Assembly: GCF_003605385.1 (NCBI RefSeq) | Contig: NZ_QYTV02000005.1 | Coordinates: forward strand, 135,684-199,683 | Length of the DNA stretch: 64,000 bases | Direction: 5' to 3' | Source: Siminovitchia acidinfaciens | GTDB taxonomy: Bacteria; Bacillota; Bacilli; Bacillales; Bacillaceae_C | Part shown: positions 63,136 through 64,000 of the stretch, in pieces | Numbering within the stretch: position 1 is the stretch's first letter | Layout: each line of letters opens with the position of its first letter | The notes under the pieces: model-generated | What the model saw: the letters and a program-made list of their open reading frames with translations, nothing else | What the model was told of the DNA's origin: nothing | Databases searched by the model: none | Translations under genes and position numbers: made by a program

Positions 63136-63516
63136 TTGTCATTGCTTTATACGTTGCTTATCATTTTGGGAGCAGTCATCGCTTTTTCTCTATTTAATTT
63201 CTTTCAACAGAAAAAAGTATTAAAAACATTGAATCAAGATGAGTTCCGCGCCGGATATCGAAAAGCACAATTAATTGATGTTCGGGAACAGAAAGAATAT
63301 GACGGCGGACATATTTTGGGAGCGCGAAATATTCCCATGTCTCAATTGAAAATGAGAATGAAAGAAATCAGGAAAGATAAACCTGTGTATTTATATTGCC
63401 AAAGCGGATTGCGAAGCGGCAGAGCTGCCCAGCAGTTATATAGGAAGGGATACCGCCAGCTGTATCATCTTCAAGGCGGATTCAAACAGTGGACTGGAAA
63501 AATTAGATCGAAATAA
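63136..63516 (+). CDS. yqhL: Rhodanese-like protein YqhL
   Basis: A 126-residue protein with an N-terminal membrane anchor (about 3-22, LLYTLLIILGAVIAFSLFNF) and one rhodanese domain (about 35-120). The active-site cysteine lies in YLYCQSGLRSGRAAQ, with LIDVREQKEYDGGHILGARNIP before it. It probably carries sulfane sulfur at the membrane; partner unknown. TTG start preceded by GAAAGGGG. Next to gcvPB as in B. subtilis. Confidence 0.88.
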   Translation: MSLLYTLLIILGAVIAFSLFNFFQQKKVLKTLNQDEFRAGYRKAQLIDVREQKEYDGGHILGARNIPMSQLKMRMKEIRKDKPVYLYCQSGLRSGRAAQQLYRKGYRQLYHLQGGFKQWTGKIRSK

Positions 63517-63570
63517 AGAAAACACAAGCGCCAATATTCATGAAATTTTTATACTTCCCTTTCCTTTTAA

Positions 63571-63800
63571 AGAAAAGCGCAAGGCATGCAGCCTTAGGCA
63601 ACAAATGCACGACTTACTTTGATAAGGCAGCTTTTTGGCCACCACAGCATAGCAGCCGCTTAAATAACTTCCTGAGAAACATCAGCGAATTTGCTTCATG
63701 CAGTTTTCCGACGAGGGTATCATACACTTCAACGAATACATCGCATAAAGAATGAGCTTCATTGCAGCCGATTGCGGTGATGGGCGCCTGTCATTCAGAC
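63571..63800 (+). repeat. Dispersed structured repeat (copy 12, degenerate long form)
   Basis: Begins AAAGAAAAGCGCAAGGCATGCAGCC and continues with TTAGGCAACAAATGCACGA, then CCACCACAGCATAGCAGCCG, TTTGCTTCATGCAGTTTTCCGACGAGG and a worn tail GGGCGCCTGTCATTCAGAC. It is more diverged than the copy at 55.5 kb but collinear with it over its length. Confidence 0.7.
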
Positions 63801-63846
63801 CACAAATCATAATCCGAAGAAAACATTATCTGATTTTCTCAGACAA

Positions 63847-63884
63847 CAAACAGCCTCTTCAAATACGAAGAGGCTGTTTGATAT
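63847..63884 (-). terminator. Terminator downstream of gcvPB
   Basis: CAAACAGCCTCTTC and GAAGAGGCTGTTTG form a perfect 14-bp stem. The minus-strand T-run after it is short (TTGTCT). It may also end yqhL transcripts. A smaller GCGTG/CACGC hairpin lies nearer the gcvPB stop. Confidence 0.6.
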
Positions 63885-63924
63885 TTTCAGCTTTCAGCTG
63901 AGCTAAGCGTGGTAAACACGCTTT

Positions 63925-64000
63925 TTATTCTTGAGTATAACGAAGTACAGGTTTTCTTGCCGCCTGCGTTTCATCCAGTCTTTTAACGATCGTATTGTGA
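63925..64000 (-). CDS. gcvPB: Glycine dehydrogenase subunit 2 (GcvPB), C-terminal fragment at window edge
   Basis: An open frame entering from the right edge encodes 24 final residues, HNTIVKRLDETQAARKPVLR and YTQE, before TAA. The KRLDETQAARKPVLR ending resembles the C-terminus of the P-protein beta chain of the glycine cleavage system. In B. subtilis gcvPB is the neighbour of yqhL in this orientation. Identification rests on this short tail plus synteny. Confidence 0.65.
   Translation of the reverse strand, partial: HNTIVKRLDETQAARKPVLRYTQE

Overview
The window is chromosomal DNA of a low-GC, endospore-forming Firmicute of the family Bacillaceae. It carries spo0A, spoIVB and the complete spoIIIAA-AH operon. 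Gene order largely follows the Bacillus subtilis yqjX-yqhL region, read in the opposite orientation, but the strain is not B. subtilis: it adds a methylmalonyl-CoA mutase operon, a B12-dependent class II ribonucleotide reductase, a type I dehydroquinase and an OLE RNA with its partner protein OapA. I see no tRNA, rRNA, transposase, prophage or CRISPR array.

Layout, left to right. 0-4 kb: an ECF sigma/anti-sigma pair and a CcpA-linked NCS1 permease. 4-14 kb: an SOS-type Y-family polymerase with its YolD partner, yqjQ-yqjP, a T-box-controlled proI, namA, rnz, a YueI-like gene, dinB and an M20 peptidase. 14-23 kb: propionyl-CoA carboxylase beta chain, methylmalonyl-CoA epimerase, the 31-residue prli42 gene, an L,D-transpeptidase, bacilliredoxin, an sRNA candidate, and the meaB-mutB-mutA operon. 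23-32 kb: an MFS transporter, the branched-chain keto-acid dehydrogenase genes and leucine dehydrogenase. 32-42 kb: yqzF, yqiK, spo0A, spoIVB, recN, ahrC, tlyA, dxs, oapA, OLE RNA. 42-48 kb: ispA, xseB, xseA, folD, nusB, yqhY, accC, accB. 48-54 kb: spoIIIA operon. 54-64 kb: aroK, aroD, efp, papA, yqhR, yqhP, yqhO, nrdJ, yqhL and the 3' tip of gcvPB.

Functional logic. Leucine dehydrogenase and the BKD complex degrade Leu/Ile/Val. Propionyl-CoA from Ile and Val can then pass through the carboxylase, epimerase and mutase to succinyl-CoA, with MeaB protecting the mutase. A perfect CcpA cre match sits just inside the mut transcript. The isoprenoid block (ispA, dxs) surrounds the OLE RNA/OapA membrane RNP genes. 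Sporulation genes cover the master regulator, the sigma-K checkpoint protease and the feeding-tube complex.

Most notable sequence-level observations: (i) a ~600-nt OLE RNA with its own promoter and a perfect 9-bp closing stem; (ii) a dispersed intergenic repeat family (more than a dozen copies or fragments) whose terminal stems show compensatory base changes between copies, so it probably acts or moves as a structured RNA/DNA element; (iii) a terminated ~70-nt sRNA candidate with a C-rich loop; (iv) a spoIIIAD gene that appears to start with ATT; (v) paired NrdR boxes upstream of nrdJ; and (vi) a repeat copy lying between an SOS promoter and the polymerase gene it serves.

Coordinates of starts were chosen from visible Shine-Dalgarno sequences; many genes start with TTG or GTG. 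Family names are recognised from memory of the protein families, not from a database search.
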